This document shows, piece by piece, positions 12,701-19,779 of a DNA stretch of 25,950 bases (position 1 is its first letter; every line of letters starts with the position of its first letter). The stretch covers positions 11,442 to 37,391 of the forward strand of contig BMAT01009096.1 in the NCBI GenBank assembly GCA_019649035.1. The letters run 5' to 3'. The translations under genes were made by a program, and so were the position numbers. The DNA is from Elysia marginata. Taxonomy: Eukaryota; Mollusca; Gastropoda; Plakobranchidae. The notes under the pieces are model-generated. The model saw only the letters and a program-made list of their open reading frames with translations, was not told the DNA's origin and made no database searches.

Positions 12701-15700
12701 AACCTCAGCCTTTAAAGAATCCAATTATTAGTAAAGTTAGTTCCAGTTTAAGCAAAGGGGCATTTAACATTTACACATTTTTACTAGCTAGAGGGCAAAA
12801 ATACTTTTCTGTACATAATTAACAAAGTTAAGGTATTGTTATGTAAAAATATCTGCGATAAAAACCTGTCACAATCTGTCCTTTCACATTAATCAATGTT
12901 TGTAATTTTTTACACAATTTTTCTTTCTTCCATACTGCAACTTTAAGCAAACCTTTTATGATTGATTTAAATTAAGATTGCATAAATATTGTCAAAAATT
13001 TTCCAAACTAAAATCATACGTGTGTGATTTCCACTCAATTTTTCTTTGTATCATTTTAAGTCTCAAACTAAAATCACACAAGCAATGTACACTTAATTTT
13101 CTGTATATCATTGCAAGCCTCAAACTATAATCAGATACATTCAATGTCCACTCAATTTTTTCTATTATATTATCATTTTAACCCTAGAATATGCTTTCTT
13201 GTTTCAGGAGTGTCTGTTTTAGTCCATGGTTCAGAGGGTACCGACACCACACTTCTTGTATCTTCCCTTTCGCAGATAATTTTGGATCATGATTGCCGCA
13301 CTGTCACAGGGTACGGTGAATTGAAAAGAACAAAATAAATTGAGAATTATTCATAATTCATGTCAAGGATTTTAACTCTTTAAACCTGTGGTCAAAAACC
13401 TTGTTGTGACGGAGGGTAATAAAAGAGAGTAAAATGGGAGAGAGGGTACCTTTTTGTTTTGCGTGTAGTATTGTTTCTAAAAGAGATAAGCCTATAAAGT
13501 TGCACATCAAAATAATCACAAATAAATAAATTTTATGAAAATGCAAAAAAAGAATAATTTGAATGATAATCATTGATGTAAAAGTTATTCAAATATGTAA
13601 GAACAAAAATGATAGATTTCTAAAACAGTACAGTTTCACATACCTGATGATAAAAAATAGTAAATCCACTAGTAGCTGCCCAAAACTGGTCTGTTTCAAA
13701 TCTGCAAATGTATTTTCATCTCTATGCAAAGTCTCATTATCATAGCATCATCCATAATTATGTAGTAAGGAAATAAAAACTGTACACTTAGGTCCCGCAA
13801 AGTTGAAAAAAAATTTTTTTAGAAAGCAAATTACTCTTGGATATATGTACACTAGTTACAGTATGTGTTTCCAGCAATAATCTAGTGGTTTTGGTGGGCC
13901 TGATGAAAAGCTAAAAAGCAATGTTTATGGTGAAGGTGGGTTGGCTAACACTAGGCCTAATGCCACTTGTTGACGGCTGATTCAGTGGAGATCTAGATCT
14001 AGATCTAGACCTACTTTGATCCCTATCTGTGTTGTCATCTGATTCTTCTGAAGAACAAGATCTAGACCTACTGAATCTAAATTCTTCTTCACTTTCTAGA
14101 TCTAGATTATCTTCATCACTATCTACAATGTTTGAGAATAAATCCAAAACTTCTTCGCGAGTGTAACGTCTAGGGCGAGAAGCAGCCATGTCGACTGAAG
14201 TCACAGCATGAGCCAAACTAAAAACAACCAAACCCCTAATGATTCGGTTTCTTTTTCAATTCAAATCCCTCTAGGACTAAATTGTGGTTGAAATCGAAAG
14301 CTAAGACTTTGTAGAATACGCTGTGATAATATTTTGCTATTTTGCCGGTTGATCATTTTGATAGTTGTTTACACTATGACCGCATGTGCGGCCGCTCGTC
14401 TGAATGGTTAGATCTACCGGCCGCACACTGCGGCCGCTCGGGTATAAAGAGTTAAGACAAATTTTAGCTTTGATTCACCCATTTAAACATATCTTGATGG
14501 TTTTAAACTTTATCAATTCAAAGTATTTTTATATGAGTAAGAATATCTCAACTTCTTTTTTTTTTTTTGACTAATGATGTTATGCAGGAAAAAAGAGACG
14601 GGGATAGATAGAGATTATCAACAGCAGTCTTACAAGGACAGTTTCACTGCTTAATATGAGATGAAAATAATACTTTGGTGAATAATCAATATAAAGCTTA
14701 TCTGATGGACTTAAGACTGAGAAGATTGGAAGACCTTGATCATCAATATATTTTATTAAGAAGAAAAGGACAAGGATGGGCATAAAAATGATACAATATA
14801 TAATGACAGTTGGCTGAAACTGCATGTTGTTGCCAGTGCAGCCAAAACATTTCTTGATAGATACAGAGCAAGAGATATGAGTACTTTAGTTGCTTTGTGA
14901 AGACTAGAAAAGCTCTAGCTCCAGGCTTGGCTGGAAAGCATTCATTTTGTACTCTCGGCAGGCTAAAACCCCATTCCCAAGCAGTGAAAAAAAAGAATGG
15001 GGAATTAACATTAAAGCATCCGGGAGCCATTACCTTTATGTAGTCTGGCCGTCTTGATTTGTTGGGTGTTTAGGGTTAAAGCACTTTCTGCTAGAGGAGT
15101 TTCTGTAATCTTCATGCTATCCAACTTTTAATGAGTTATTTTACTGTGAATAAATGCAGATTGAGACCATTAAGGATTAGGTTCTTGCTTTTGCCTTTGT
15201 AGCTGTTTTTAAGTGTACGATATTTTCATTTCATAAGCAGCACTGAATTGGCAATACATGGACATTTTTGTATTTTGAGGGGGGAAAATGGTTAAAAAAC
15301 TGAAGTACATAACTATGTCTCACGGCCAGGGTGAATAAGTTGGAAGCCGAAAATTGTAATTTTAAGGAAACTTTATCAAAGGTAGATTTATCTTTCTTCT
15401 TCTCTATATTTTATATCATATAAACTTCTAATATCTTTCCACAGTATTTGATTGATTTAATGCGACTTGTCATATGATTTGAAAGCTCAGAAAAATGTGC
15501 TCTTCAAAAAACATCAACACCTTCAAATTTTAAATTTAGTAACTCCCGACTCATTCACCTTGGTTGCGAGATATGTTGTCCTTTTTGCATTTCATTGTCA
15601 TCATACTTAGGCTGAATTACATGTGGGAACTGTTTTTTTTTCAGGTTCGAAGCTCTCATAGAGAGAGAGTGGATTCAAGCGGGCCACCCATTCAGAACAA

Positions 15701-18700
15701 GATGCAACAAATCAGCGTACGCTATCACAAAACAAAGACAAGAATCGCCCGTCTTCCTGCTCTTCATAGACTGTGTGTGGCAGGTAAGAAAACGCAAAAC
15801 ACGCAAACCTCATCCCTCTCTCAAAACTAAAACCCGAAACAAACACAAAAAAAAACAAGACCCAACTCCGAATTCTTATCCAGTCTGGTTGGAGACATGC
15901 CTTTTTAAAATTTTTTTCCCATGTTTTAAAACATTTTTGTTTGAGGTTACCAGGGTTTGCCACTCACTCCATAGAAAAATCCATGTTACGATACTTATAT
16001 TAAAAGTTTTTTTTTCTTTGGCGGTTGGGAAAATTTTGTGACGAACTTTTGTGAACTCTACCTGGGTTCGTATTCCTTCCATTTGATTTGCTTTTTTGTT
16101 ATTGCTTTAATAGTGGTTGATGTTTTTAAAGACATCTATCGAGTATTTTGTGGAAAGGTGATAGCTAAACTAAACAACAATTTAAAACTGAATGTTAGTA
16201 TAAGTAATACGAGTGTTGTTGCTCTCATGGTGTGATATTTGAAATGAAAGCAAAGATCTGTGTCTATTAATTAGACATAGTAAAATACTGGTTCAAGGTT
16301 TTGAGCTTTGGTAAAGTTTAATGTAACTTTGGATAGCATAGAAAATGGAGATGATTACTGACCTCTTAAAAAAAGGTCAATAGATGCAATCATGTCTGAG
16401 CTGTAGTGCTGGGCTCCTAGTGAATTGAAAATCCGGTTTTCGTCCTGAAACTCATCGATTCTTTACTTTTAAAAATTATGTGCCTCATTATGTGAGCTGA
16501 AGATAAAAGTTTTGTCAACAAAAATTCAACAAGCATGACAAAACTGTGTATATATATTTATTCTGTTTCAGATATGGCAGCAGTTTCCCTGCTCTTTTGA
16601 ATTCAGTGAGAAGTTTCTGTTGACTCTTTTCCAGCATTCCTACTCGTCTCAGTTTGGTGAGTAAAGAGTTGAGAATGACCTTACTTAGAGAGTCTCACAA
16701 ACTCATCGGCTAGACTCACAATGTTAATCTGGGTTTTTATTTTCTTTATGTTAGTCCTTTTTGGAATATTTGGCTTTGCTACTCAGCGTAACTGTGTTTC
16801 CAGGAGAGCAGAGCCACTAATGCCCCAGCAGATCAGTACATTTGAAAAGCCCTTTTTAAACCATATGCAGCATTGAATGTTGTTGGATACCCGTTTTACA
16901 GGTGGGTGGACTAAGTAAAGTCAGGGTAAATTGCTTTCGCAAGGCAATTGCAACATGTCATGGTCATGTCAACTTTCGGTTAAAATAAATTAAGATTTTT
17001 GGGCCCTTTGCTTTTTTTTTTCTTTATAATGTGACTGCTTAATTTTGGATAAAATGAACTTTTTACTGGGCCCGGAAGGCGTTTATCTTAACTGGATTCC
17101 ACTGTACAAAGTAACATTCAATTCCAGTGTCCACCATCAGAAATAAATCCTCTTCAAATTAAATATAATTACATCATCTGGTAAATCAACTTGATTATGT
17201 CTCACAGCAGGTGGAAATTGGTTGGATGATGCAATTTTCACTTTCCAAGATGTTGCTTTTGTTGAACAACGCATTTTTTTTCTGAGCAACCTAATGTAAA
17301 AAATTATGTTTATATAGTTATCAATATTATGTATAAACATAGACAGAAGACGTAAAGGACATTTTCTCAAATAGAGTTCTTAACATCCGACTCATTTCCA
17401 AGAATTGTAACACATAATTATATAAATATCTTTTTCTTTATCTGTGTAGGCACATTCCTCTGCAATAATGAAAGAGAGAGACTGCACTGCAAGGTTGCCG
17501 ACAGAACTGTTTCCCTTTGGTAGGACTATCCTTTTGTTTGAACATAAAATGGTGCTGACCTAAATCTACCACTTGGTTCTTACTAGTGGGATGGTAGTGT
17601 GTATCAAAAGTGCTGTAAGAGCGTTTTATATAAGCTGCATAATTGTTTTTTTATATTGTGCCACTCAAAAAGGTGGGTAATCTGCAAGAATGAAGGCGGA
17701 CGAAATTGGTGTTTTACCAAGATGCATATCACCCTGCTAAGATTTAGGTCAGAATCGTTGTCAAGTAAGCTTTAAAAATACATGGTAAAAATTAGGCAAA
17801 TTATACTAAAAAAAAAAAAAAAGGAACAGAGAAAAGCTTAACTTGATCAATTGTGGGATAAAAAAAAGTCACTATAAGTCACTATATTTTAGGTAAAAAT
17901 TCTCCTCCCAAATTTGTCATGATTTTTCTTGGCTCTGACAAAGGATGTAAACTATGGTGAGCATCTATTTCTATGCAAAATTGCAACTGAAATGTCTTGT
18001 CAAGGTAAAATGCACTTTTGCAGCTGGTGTAGAAAAGTATTGTTACAGGTAACCCTGCTTAAAAGAAATCTAAAATATTGTTAAAATCTGTTGAATCATA
18101 TTATTGTGGCTGTCATGTCTGGCAAGGTTAAGTGCACTTTTGCAGCTTACGTAAAATAGTATTGTAAAGAAATAATCTGCTTATAAAAGATCTAACATAT
18201 TTTTGACATCTATTAAAACATATTATTGCAGCTGACACGTCTTGGAAAGGTAATATACATTTTTACAGCTGGCACTGAAAAGTATTGCAAACAAAAATCC
18301 TCTTTCGTTTTACGTTGTAGGTCTTTTTTGAATCGCATGGAGATCTTGCAAGACTTCATGAACCCGATGTACGAACCGAACCCAGCAGTCATCTGGCCAT
18401 CTGTAGCTCCGCAAAGTTTGGTAAGAACCTGGGAGCTATTGAAGTAGAAATTCTTACTAGTAACTGCGTAGGGATTCCTGAGTTGTGATCTAGTGGGACC
18501 GGTTCTGTGGCCTAGTGGTAAGACACTCGCTCAGAAATTGGGAGGCACGTTGTTCGATCCCCGGCTGAGTCAAACCAAGGACTTTAAAATTGGTATTAGC
18601 AGCTGATCCGCCTAGTGCCTGGCATTGTGGATTTAGTGTTAAGTCTGGTCGGCCCGGTGTTAGGATAATGTGACTGGATGTGGTGTACGCAAGTGCTTGG

Positions 18701-19779
18701 TAAGATTTTTCTTCACTCACACATAAAAAAATAGGTTTTTCATTGGCACATGAAAAAAAAGAAGTAAGGGAATTTTTTTTTTGTGAAAGGTTTTGCTGCC
18801 AGACTTTGTGTCACTTGTGACCCCTATGAGAATCAAACCACCTATCTCCATGCACAGTTTCAATGATACTGTTAGCAGGCAGCTTTTATAAATGACTCAG
18901 GTGCAATCTCTTTGCCTTCGGGAAAGCACTGAGTTACCTACTAATACCAGAATGAATGCCAAAACACTGGAGTACTGATGTCACATCTAAAGTACTGATT
19001 TTAATTATAACTTGGGAAAATATGTGGTTACTAAAATATGAGAGAAATTATAAAGTCTAGACCTAGAGGATGAGAACTGCGCCAAATCATTTAAAAACAA
19101 AAATTCAATGCCTTTTTGGCTTAACTCATAACTTTCTTTTAAAGTAATCAACTGAAAGTAGAGACAGTTGAGGTTCAAATATGGAGTACTTAACTTCTGC
19201 AAGGAACCTCCTTGTGTATGGGTCCCATACGTTGGACCTTGTTGTAGTAAGTACTGAAATGCTTTGGGAAATACTGAAATGGAGGTCTTAAAGTACTGGA
19301 GCCAGTTGATTAGGGGTTGGCAGCTCTGAAACCATTCTATTAGCAGCCAGAGAAGAAAAGCATCATGGAAGCCTAAATCTTTTTGCTCGCTCTAATTTAA
19401 CCAAGGTCAGCGTATTTCCGCCATGATCTAGTTAAAAAGACAAAGGCTGCCTAGTTGTTTCAACGTTTGACAAAAACTGTTTCAACGTTTGACAAAAACT
19501 CTCCTATGTTGTGTAACCCAGATGGTGTGGACCGGGCTGTACCTGCGTGGCGTGATCGACCAGACACCCCAGGATGAGGCGTGGAAAGAGATCTACAAGA
19601 TTCGCGAGTACGACCAGGAGCTCAGGTCAAAGGTGAACAAGCTGCGCCGTCAGTTAGCGTCGCTCGAACGCGAGGCCATCTCCCACGGTGTCGTTTCGCC
19701 TCCCGTGCAGAAGGCAGCGGCATCGTCCGGCGATGGGATAGACAACATGGCATCCCCACTTGTGAACAACAGTCTTTGA
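3619..19779 (+). CDS. MTMR9: Myotubularin-related protein 9 (MTMR9), 13 coding exons
   Basis: Coding exons: 3619-3765, 4310-4469, 6735-6886, 8285-8413, 9733-9889, 10352-10456, 12051-12176, 13208-13310, 15645-15783, 16572-16656, 17450-17519, 18321-18420, 19522-19779. All introns are GT-AG and phases are consistent, giving 576 residues (human MTMR9 is about 549). Order: PH-GRAM domain about 4-100, inactive myotubularin phosphatase domain about 123-500, coiled coil about 508-542, then a low-complexity tail. The catalytic loop reads HGSEGTDTT (332-340), where active enzymes have HC-X5-R, so cysteine and arginine are both missing, as in vertebrate MTMR9. Known family role: MTMR9 heterodimerises through its coiled coil with MTMR6/7/8 and raises their 3-phosphatase activity on PI3P and PI(3,5)P2 at endosomes and in autophagy. 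Residues such as AHYPQWRRIH and VIWPSVAPQSL are near-identical to the vertebrate protein. I see no second gene. The orthology call is firm; the exact C-terminal end is read directly. Confidence 0.96.
4310..4469 (+). CDS. MTMR9: MTMR9 coding exon 2
   Basis: The acceptor is tatctttag ending at 4309 and the donor gtttgt begins at 4470. Residues 50-102 plus the first base of codon 103 complete the PH-GRAM domain (LLHSNVDSVEKKL, then KCKDFLILYLDIP). The exon ends in phase 1. The following intron is 2.3 kb, mostly because of a LINE insertion. Confidence 0.94.
4907..4916 (+). repeat. Target-site duplication, left copy (RTE)
   Basis: ATTGTTATAA, identical to 6309-6318. It abuts the first element base at 4917 exactly where homology to RTE proteins begins. 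Confidence 0.9.
4917..6308 (+). mobile_element. 5'-truncated RTE-clade (BovB-like) LINE
   Basis: The insert is bounded by a perfect 10-bp direct repeat, ATTGTTATAA, at 4907-4916 and 6309-6318, which I read as the target-site duplication. The element begins at the codon for V in VCKKIW and ends in catgaagaagaag, the very short 3' tail with a small trinucleotide repeat typical of RTE elements. It lacks the apurinic endonuclease and the 5' half, as expected for incomplete target-primed reverse transcription. It lies in the sense orientation in MTMR9 intron 2. Confidence 0.93.
4918..6300 (+). CDS. RTE-type reverse transcriptase, C-terminal 460 residues
   Basis: The open frame has no stop or frameshift. 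Visible motifs, numbered from the upstream Met at 4885: FIPIPKKGDLQQCSNYRTIA (31-50, RT finger region), FIDYTKAFDCV (113-123, motif A, catalytic Asp115), RQGCILSPALFSLY (173-186, motif B), RYADDTALL (217-225, motif C, catalytic Asp220/221), FNYLGANI (281-288), then the distal RIPWTARRTNQSIL and GRRGRGRPRRRW segments common to RTE ORFs. The catalytic aspartates are intact. The in-frame Met at 4885 lies in host flank, outside the target duplication, so this is not a natural start. Full-length RTE proteins also carry an N-terminal endonuclease, absent here. The copy is probably inactive on its own but young. Confidence 0.92.
   Translation, partial: VCKKIWIEEKWPDEWVKSVFIPIPKKGDLQQCSNYRTIALISHASKILLKIIMKRLEKKIEEEVSQSQAGFRRNRGTRDQIFNLGIIIEKCRESNTELHLGFIDYTKAFDCVSHHKMIETLKKYNCHFKIINLIKNLYQNQVAAVRTENGNIEWFQVKRGVRQGCILSPALFSLYTESIMRDVEAEDTEDKYSAIKLNGNSITELRYADDTALLSKTTEGLNELMQNVKKFSQNKNLLLNAKKTKVMDSDKSPASSILIDNEALENVTHFNYLGANIEADGKITPDIRKRLAIATSKLKSMMNIWKSQSTPLKMRILKSCIFPVATYGCKTWTLTKKDVEKIDAFEMKCYRKILRIPWTARRTNQSILQELGMKERQLFKNIKQLKLKYFGHVVRHNKLEKLCLEGAVEGRRGRGRPRRRWTQDISDWLGFSVREASILAQDRDGFRSAVWEATSYKEPP
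6309..6318 (+). repeat. Target-site duplication, right copy (RTE)
   Basis: ATTGTTATAA directly after the agaagaag tail of the element, pairing with 4907-4916. Confidence 0.9.
6735..6886 (+). CDS. MTMR9: MTMR9 coding exon 3
   Basis: Acceptor gtttcag ends at 6734; donor gtaagc follows 6886. Residues 103-153 link PH-GRAM to the phosphatase-like domain and carry the family motif RYPFFFRPMFDV and the W-R-ISYVNKDY segment. The codon split across the junction restores Asp103. Ends in phase 0. Confidence 0.94.
7480..7835. repeat. AT-rich low-complexity tract with TAA/GAA microsatellite
   Basis: Intron 3 sequence dominated by A and T (many taat/aataat words), ending in an imperfect TAA run followed by (GAA)5 near 7800-7820. 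No transposon ends are recognisable. Confidence 0.7.
8285..8413 (+). CDS. MTMR9: MTMR9 coding exon 4
   Basis: Acceptor cttcacag ends at 8284; the donor is gtgcgt, usable but weaker than the neighbours. Residues 154-196 begin VCPTYPQAVFVPKS and end with the myotubularin signature FRQGGRFPVLSYYHK. Phase 0 at both ends, 43 codons, so skipping it would keep the frame. Confidence 0.94.
8641..8770 (+). mobile_element. Degenerate tRNA-derived SINE
   Basis: The sequence ttggtagacacttggctct, then gagaggtttggggtttgagc, resembles a tRNA-type SINE head. The B-box-like segment ggtttgagccc is near 8682-8692. The A box is eroded, no cloverleaf can be completed, and no tail or target duplication is clear. 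Confidence 0.45.
9415..9715 (+). mobile_element. tRNA-derived SINE
   Basis: A-box-like TGGCCGATTGG at 9420-9430 and an excellent B box GGTTCGATTCC at 9464-9474, 44 bases apart. The body that follows ends in a conserved-looking tail (aaagccttgagactgcc near 9674) and a T-run. It lies in MTMR9 intron 4, ending about 20 bases before the exon 5 acceptor. Not a tRNA gene: no acceptor stem pairs. Confidence 0.65.
9733..9889 (+). CDS. MTMR9: MTMR9 coding exon 5
   Basis: Acceptor cttctcatag ends at 9732; donor gtgagt begins at 9890. Residues 197-248 plus one base contain LMRSSQPLSGPNGKRCKED and the FIVDTRAQGVA segment of the phosphatase-like core. Ends in phase 1. The acceptor sits only about 20 bases after the end of a SINE-like tract. 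Confidence 0.94.
10352..10456 (+). CDS. MTMR9: MTMR9 coding exon 6
   Basis: Acceptor cttctctag ends at 10351; donor gtaata begins at 10457. Residues 249-283 plus one base: GGGFELEAHYPQWRRIHQPIE, the most conserved stretch of MTMR9. Phase 1 at both ends, 35 codons' worth. Confidence 0.95.
11121..11325 (+). pseudogene. Decayed copies of MTMR9 exon 7, oldest cluster
   Basis: An acceptor-like ttggcag ends at 11127, followed by CATGTAAGGACACCAG..., which aligns to the start of exon 7 but has TAG in place of the Trp codon (11160-11162). It breaks off near 11177. A second fragment (atggaaaaatggttgtct, 11184-11201) and a third, longer one (11219-11325; gactgtctaaattagagtc, then atcaaagatatggtcacat) follow. 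All are frame-broken. Confidence 0.75.
11450..11654. mobile_element. 205-bp palindromic MITE (foldback)
   Basis: The left arm 11450-11488 and right arm 11616-11654 are inverted repeats matching at 34 of 39 positions by eye. Both carry the core GGGGCACTAGGTAC (or its complement), and both outer ends are CATATGTGA-GCAT. Weaker pairing continues inward through ttttgag/ctcaaaa. The ~80-bp centre is AT-rich and non-coding. It splits the exon-7 ghost array in intron 6. The superfamily is undetermined because no clean target duplication is visible. Confidence 0.7.
11751..11888 (+). pseudogene. Decayed exon 7 copy B
   Basis: It aligns from CGTGTCATGACAATAGCATT (11756) through gttgacgcacgtcaaagat to ggctcagattttatag. 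The acceptor is destroyed (gtcac instead of gcag), the first conserved Trp codon is CGG, and a 2-base insertion after the gag codon shifts the frame onto TGA. Confidence 0.85.
11905..12036 (+). pseudogene. Exon 7 copy C, acceptor intact but donor absent
   Basis: It lies 146 bases upstream of the true exon 7 and is about nine-tenths identical to it over the first ~90 bases. The acceptor tgggcag ends at 11904 and the frame is open: ACNDSSSSMDKWLSKLKSSY, then WLTHIKDII. After ACA the sequence diverges to gtgtctcatgatatgtttgg..., and the functional donor is replaced by ccatgagatttt with no GT. Splicing to this acceptor would read through into exon 7 in another frame and stop at 12116. Confidence 0.88.
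12051..12176 (+). CDS. MTMR9: MTMR9 coding exon 7 (intact copy of a duplicated exon)
   Basis: Acceptor ccttggcag ends at 12050; donor gtaagt begins at 12177. Residues 284-325 plus one base: ACNDSSSSMDKWLSKLESSN, then WLTHVKDIITSSCVVAQSMDKE, which aligns without gaps to vertebrate MTMR9. It is phase 1 at both ends. It is the only one of the tandem exon-7-like copies upstream (11121-12035) that keeps acceptor, frame and donor together. Confidence 0.93.
12900..13185 (+). repeat. ~60-bp imperfect tandem repeat in intron 7
   Basis: Units begin with caaactaaaatca at 13004 and 13064 and caaactataatca at 13121 (spacings 60 and 57), each with a ccactcaatttttct-like middle. A worn fourth unit precedes them around 12910. 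The array runs up to the polypyrimidine tract of exon 8. Confidence 0.7.
13208..13310 (+). CDS. MTMR9: MTMR9 coding exon 8 (dead catalytic loop)
   Basis: Acceptor cttgtttcag ends at 13207; donor gtacgg follows 13310. Residues 326-359 contain VSVLVHGSEGTDTTLLVSSL. Here the phosphatase P-loop has Gly333 in place of the nucleophilic Cys and Thr339 in place of the phosphate-binding Arg, so no phosphatase activity is expected. Ends in phase 2; the next exon completes Gly360. Confidence 0.94.
13911..14189 (-). pseudogene. N-terminal fragment of a piggyBac-like transposase
   Basis: Ninety-two codons from the Met in MAASRPRRYTREEVLDLF. This opening, a short basic stretch followed by T-x-EE-x-L-x-LF and an acidic patch (residues ~23-36, rich in D and E), is the usual start of piggyBac-family ORFs. 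It is followed by an RS-dipeptide tract and PSTSG. The frame ends at 13911 without the catalytic domain, which full-length proteins (~550-600 residues) have. An earlier in-frame Met exists at 14231, but MAAS is the likelier natural start. Confidence 0.65.
13989..14009. repeat. AGATCT/TCTAGA microsatellite inside the piggyBac frame
   Basis: Three and a half perfect tandem copies of the hexamer agatct. On the minus strand it encodes the SRSRSRS run of the transposase fragment. More scattered copies lie at 14059-14066 and 14094-14105. Confidence 0.9.
14456..15644. other. Rest of MTMR9 intron 8, nothing assignable
   Basis: AT-rich intron. An 8-base inverted pair ccccattc/gaatgggg around 14968-15002 is the only local structure I noted. 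Open frames on the minus strand here show no family resemblance. Confidence 0.5.
15645..15783 (+). CDS. MTMR9: MTMR9 coding exon 9
   Basis: Acceptor tttttttcag ends at 15644; donor gtaaga begins at 15784. Residues 360-406: FEALIEREWIQAGHPF, then KQRQESPVFLLFIDCVWQ, the conserved segment after the P-loop in all myotubularins. Phase 0 at its end. Confidence 0.95.
16572..16656 (+). CDS. MTMR9: MTMR9 coding exon 10
   Basis: Acceptor tctgtttcag ends at 16571; donor gtgagt begins at 16657. Residues 407-434 plus one base: QQFPCSFEFSEKFLLTLFQH and SYSSQFG, the family signature of the C-terminal part of the phosphatase-like domain. Confidence 0.94.
16965..17104. mobile_element. Small MITE with pogo/Tc1-like end
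   Basis: Read on the complement from 17104 the sequence begins TA-CAGTGGAATCCAGTTAAGA and reaches GGGCCC. The left side (16965-17007) is an imperfect inverted match, cggttaaaataaattaag, also leading to GGGCCC. The right end abuts TA (17105-17106); the left TA is not preserved. It lies in intron 10. Confidence 0.45.
17450..17519 (+). CDS. MTMR9: MTMR9 coding exon 11 (micro-exon of 70 nt)
   Basis: Acceptor tctgtgtag ends at 17449; donor gtagga begins at 17520. Residues 435-457: GTFLCNNERERLHCKVADRT, then VSLW completed across the junction (TG|G). Phase 1 in, phase 2 out. Confidence 0.92.
17870..18310 (+). repeat. ~122-bp imperfect tandem repeat in intron 11
   Basis: Units start with gtcttgtcaaggtaa at 17994, gtctggcaaggttaa at 18117 and gtcttggaaaggtaa at 18239 (spacings 123 and 122). 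Each contains a gcacttttgcagct-like core and a tattgcagctg-like end. A worn fourth unit seems to precede 17994. The last unit merges into the polypyrimidine tract of exon 12. Confidence 0.8.
18321..18420 (+). CDS. MTMR9: MTMR9 coding exon 12
   Basis: Acceptor tacgttgtag ends at 18320; donor gtaaga begins at 18421. Residues 458-491: SFLNRMEILQDFMNPMYEPN, then PAVIWPSVAPQSL, matching the end of the vertebrate phosphatase-like domain. Phase 0 at its end. The acceptor lies directly after a ~122-bp tandem repeat. Confidence 0.94.
18498..18730 (+). mobile_element. tRNA-derived SINE
   Basis: The A box TGGCCTAGTGG at 18508-18518 matches the consensus, and B box GTTCGATCC lies at 18552-18560. A ~170-bp unrelated body follows, ending near ttcttcactcac. 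Intron 12, sense to MTMR9. The anticodon arm and acceptor stem do not fold as a tRNA. A minus-strand open frame across it is incidental. Confidence 0.75.
19457..19500 (+). repeat. Exact 22-bp tandem duplication before exon 13 acceptor
   Basis: gtttcaacgtttgacaaaaact occurs twice back to back without a mismatch, ending 21 bases before exon 13. It may duplicate or displace the branch-point region, since the remaining acceptor tract is short. Confidence 0.95.
19522..19779 (+). CDS. MTMR9: MTMR9 terminal coding exon 13 (coiled coil)
   Basis: Acceptor gtgtaacccag ends at 19521; stop TGA at 19777-19779. Residues 492-576. Residues 508-542 (DEAWKEIYKIREYDQELRSK onward to LRRQLASLEREA) form the heptad-rich coiled coil that pairs with active myotubularins. 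The last ~34 residues are low complexity and extend past the vertebrate end. Base composition differs sharply from the rest: this exon is GC- and CpG-rich while neighbouring introns are AT-rich. Confidence 0.95.
   Translation: MVWTGLYLRGVIDQTPQDEAWKEIYKIREYDQELRSKVNKLRRQLASLEREAISHGVVSPPVQKAAASSGDGIDNMASPLVNNSL

Larger units (their letters stand above)
13376..14451 (-). mobile_element. piggyBac-type deletion derivative (non-autonomous)
   Basis: The 1076-bp insert is flanked on both sides by TTAA (13372-13375 and 14452-14455), the piggyBac target duplication. Terminal inverted repeats: CTCTTTAAACC at 13376 and, on the complement, CTCTTTATACC from 14451. Subterminal GCGGCCGC palindromes occur twice near 14388 and 14431. 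The interior holds only the N-terminal part of a transposase-like frame on the minus strand; the catalytic DDD core is missing. The element sits in MTMR9 intron 8, antisense to the gene. Confidence 0.82.

Noticed and set aside
18490..18720. Minus-strand 76-codon open frame
   Set aside because: It lies wholly within the tRNA-derived SINE of intron 12 and is its antisense; no protein family resemblance.
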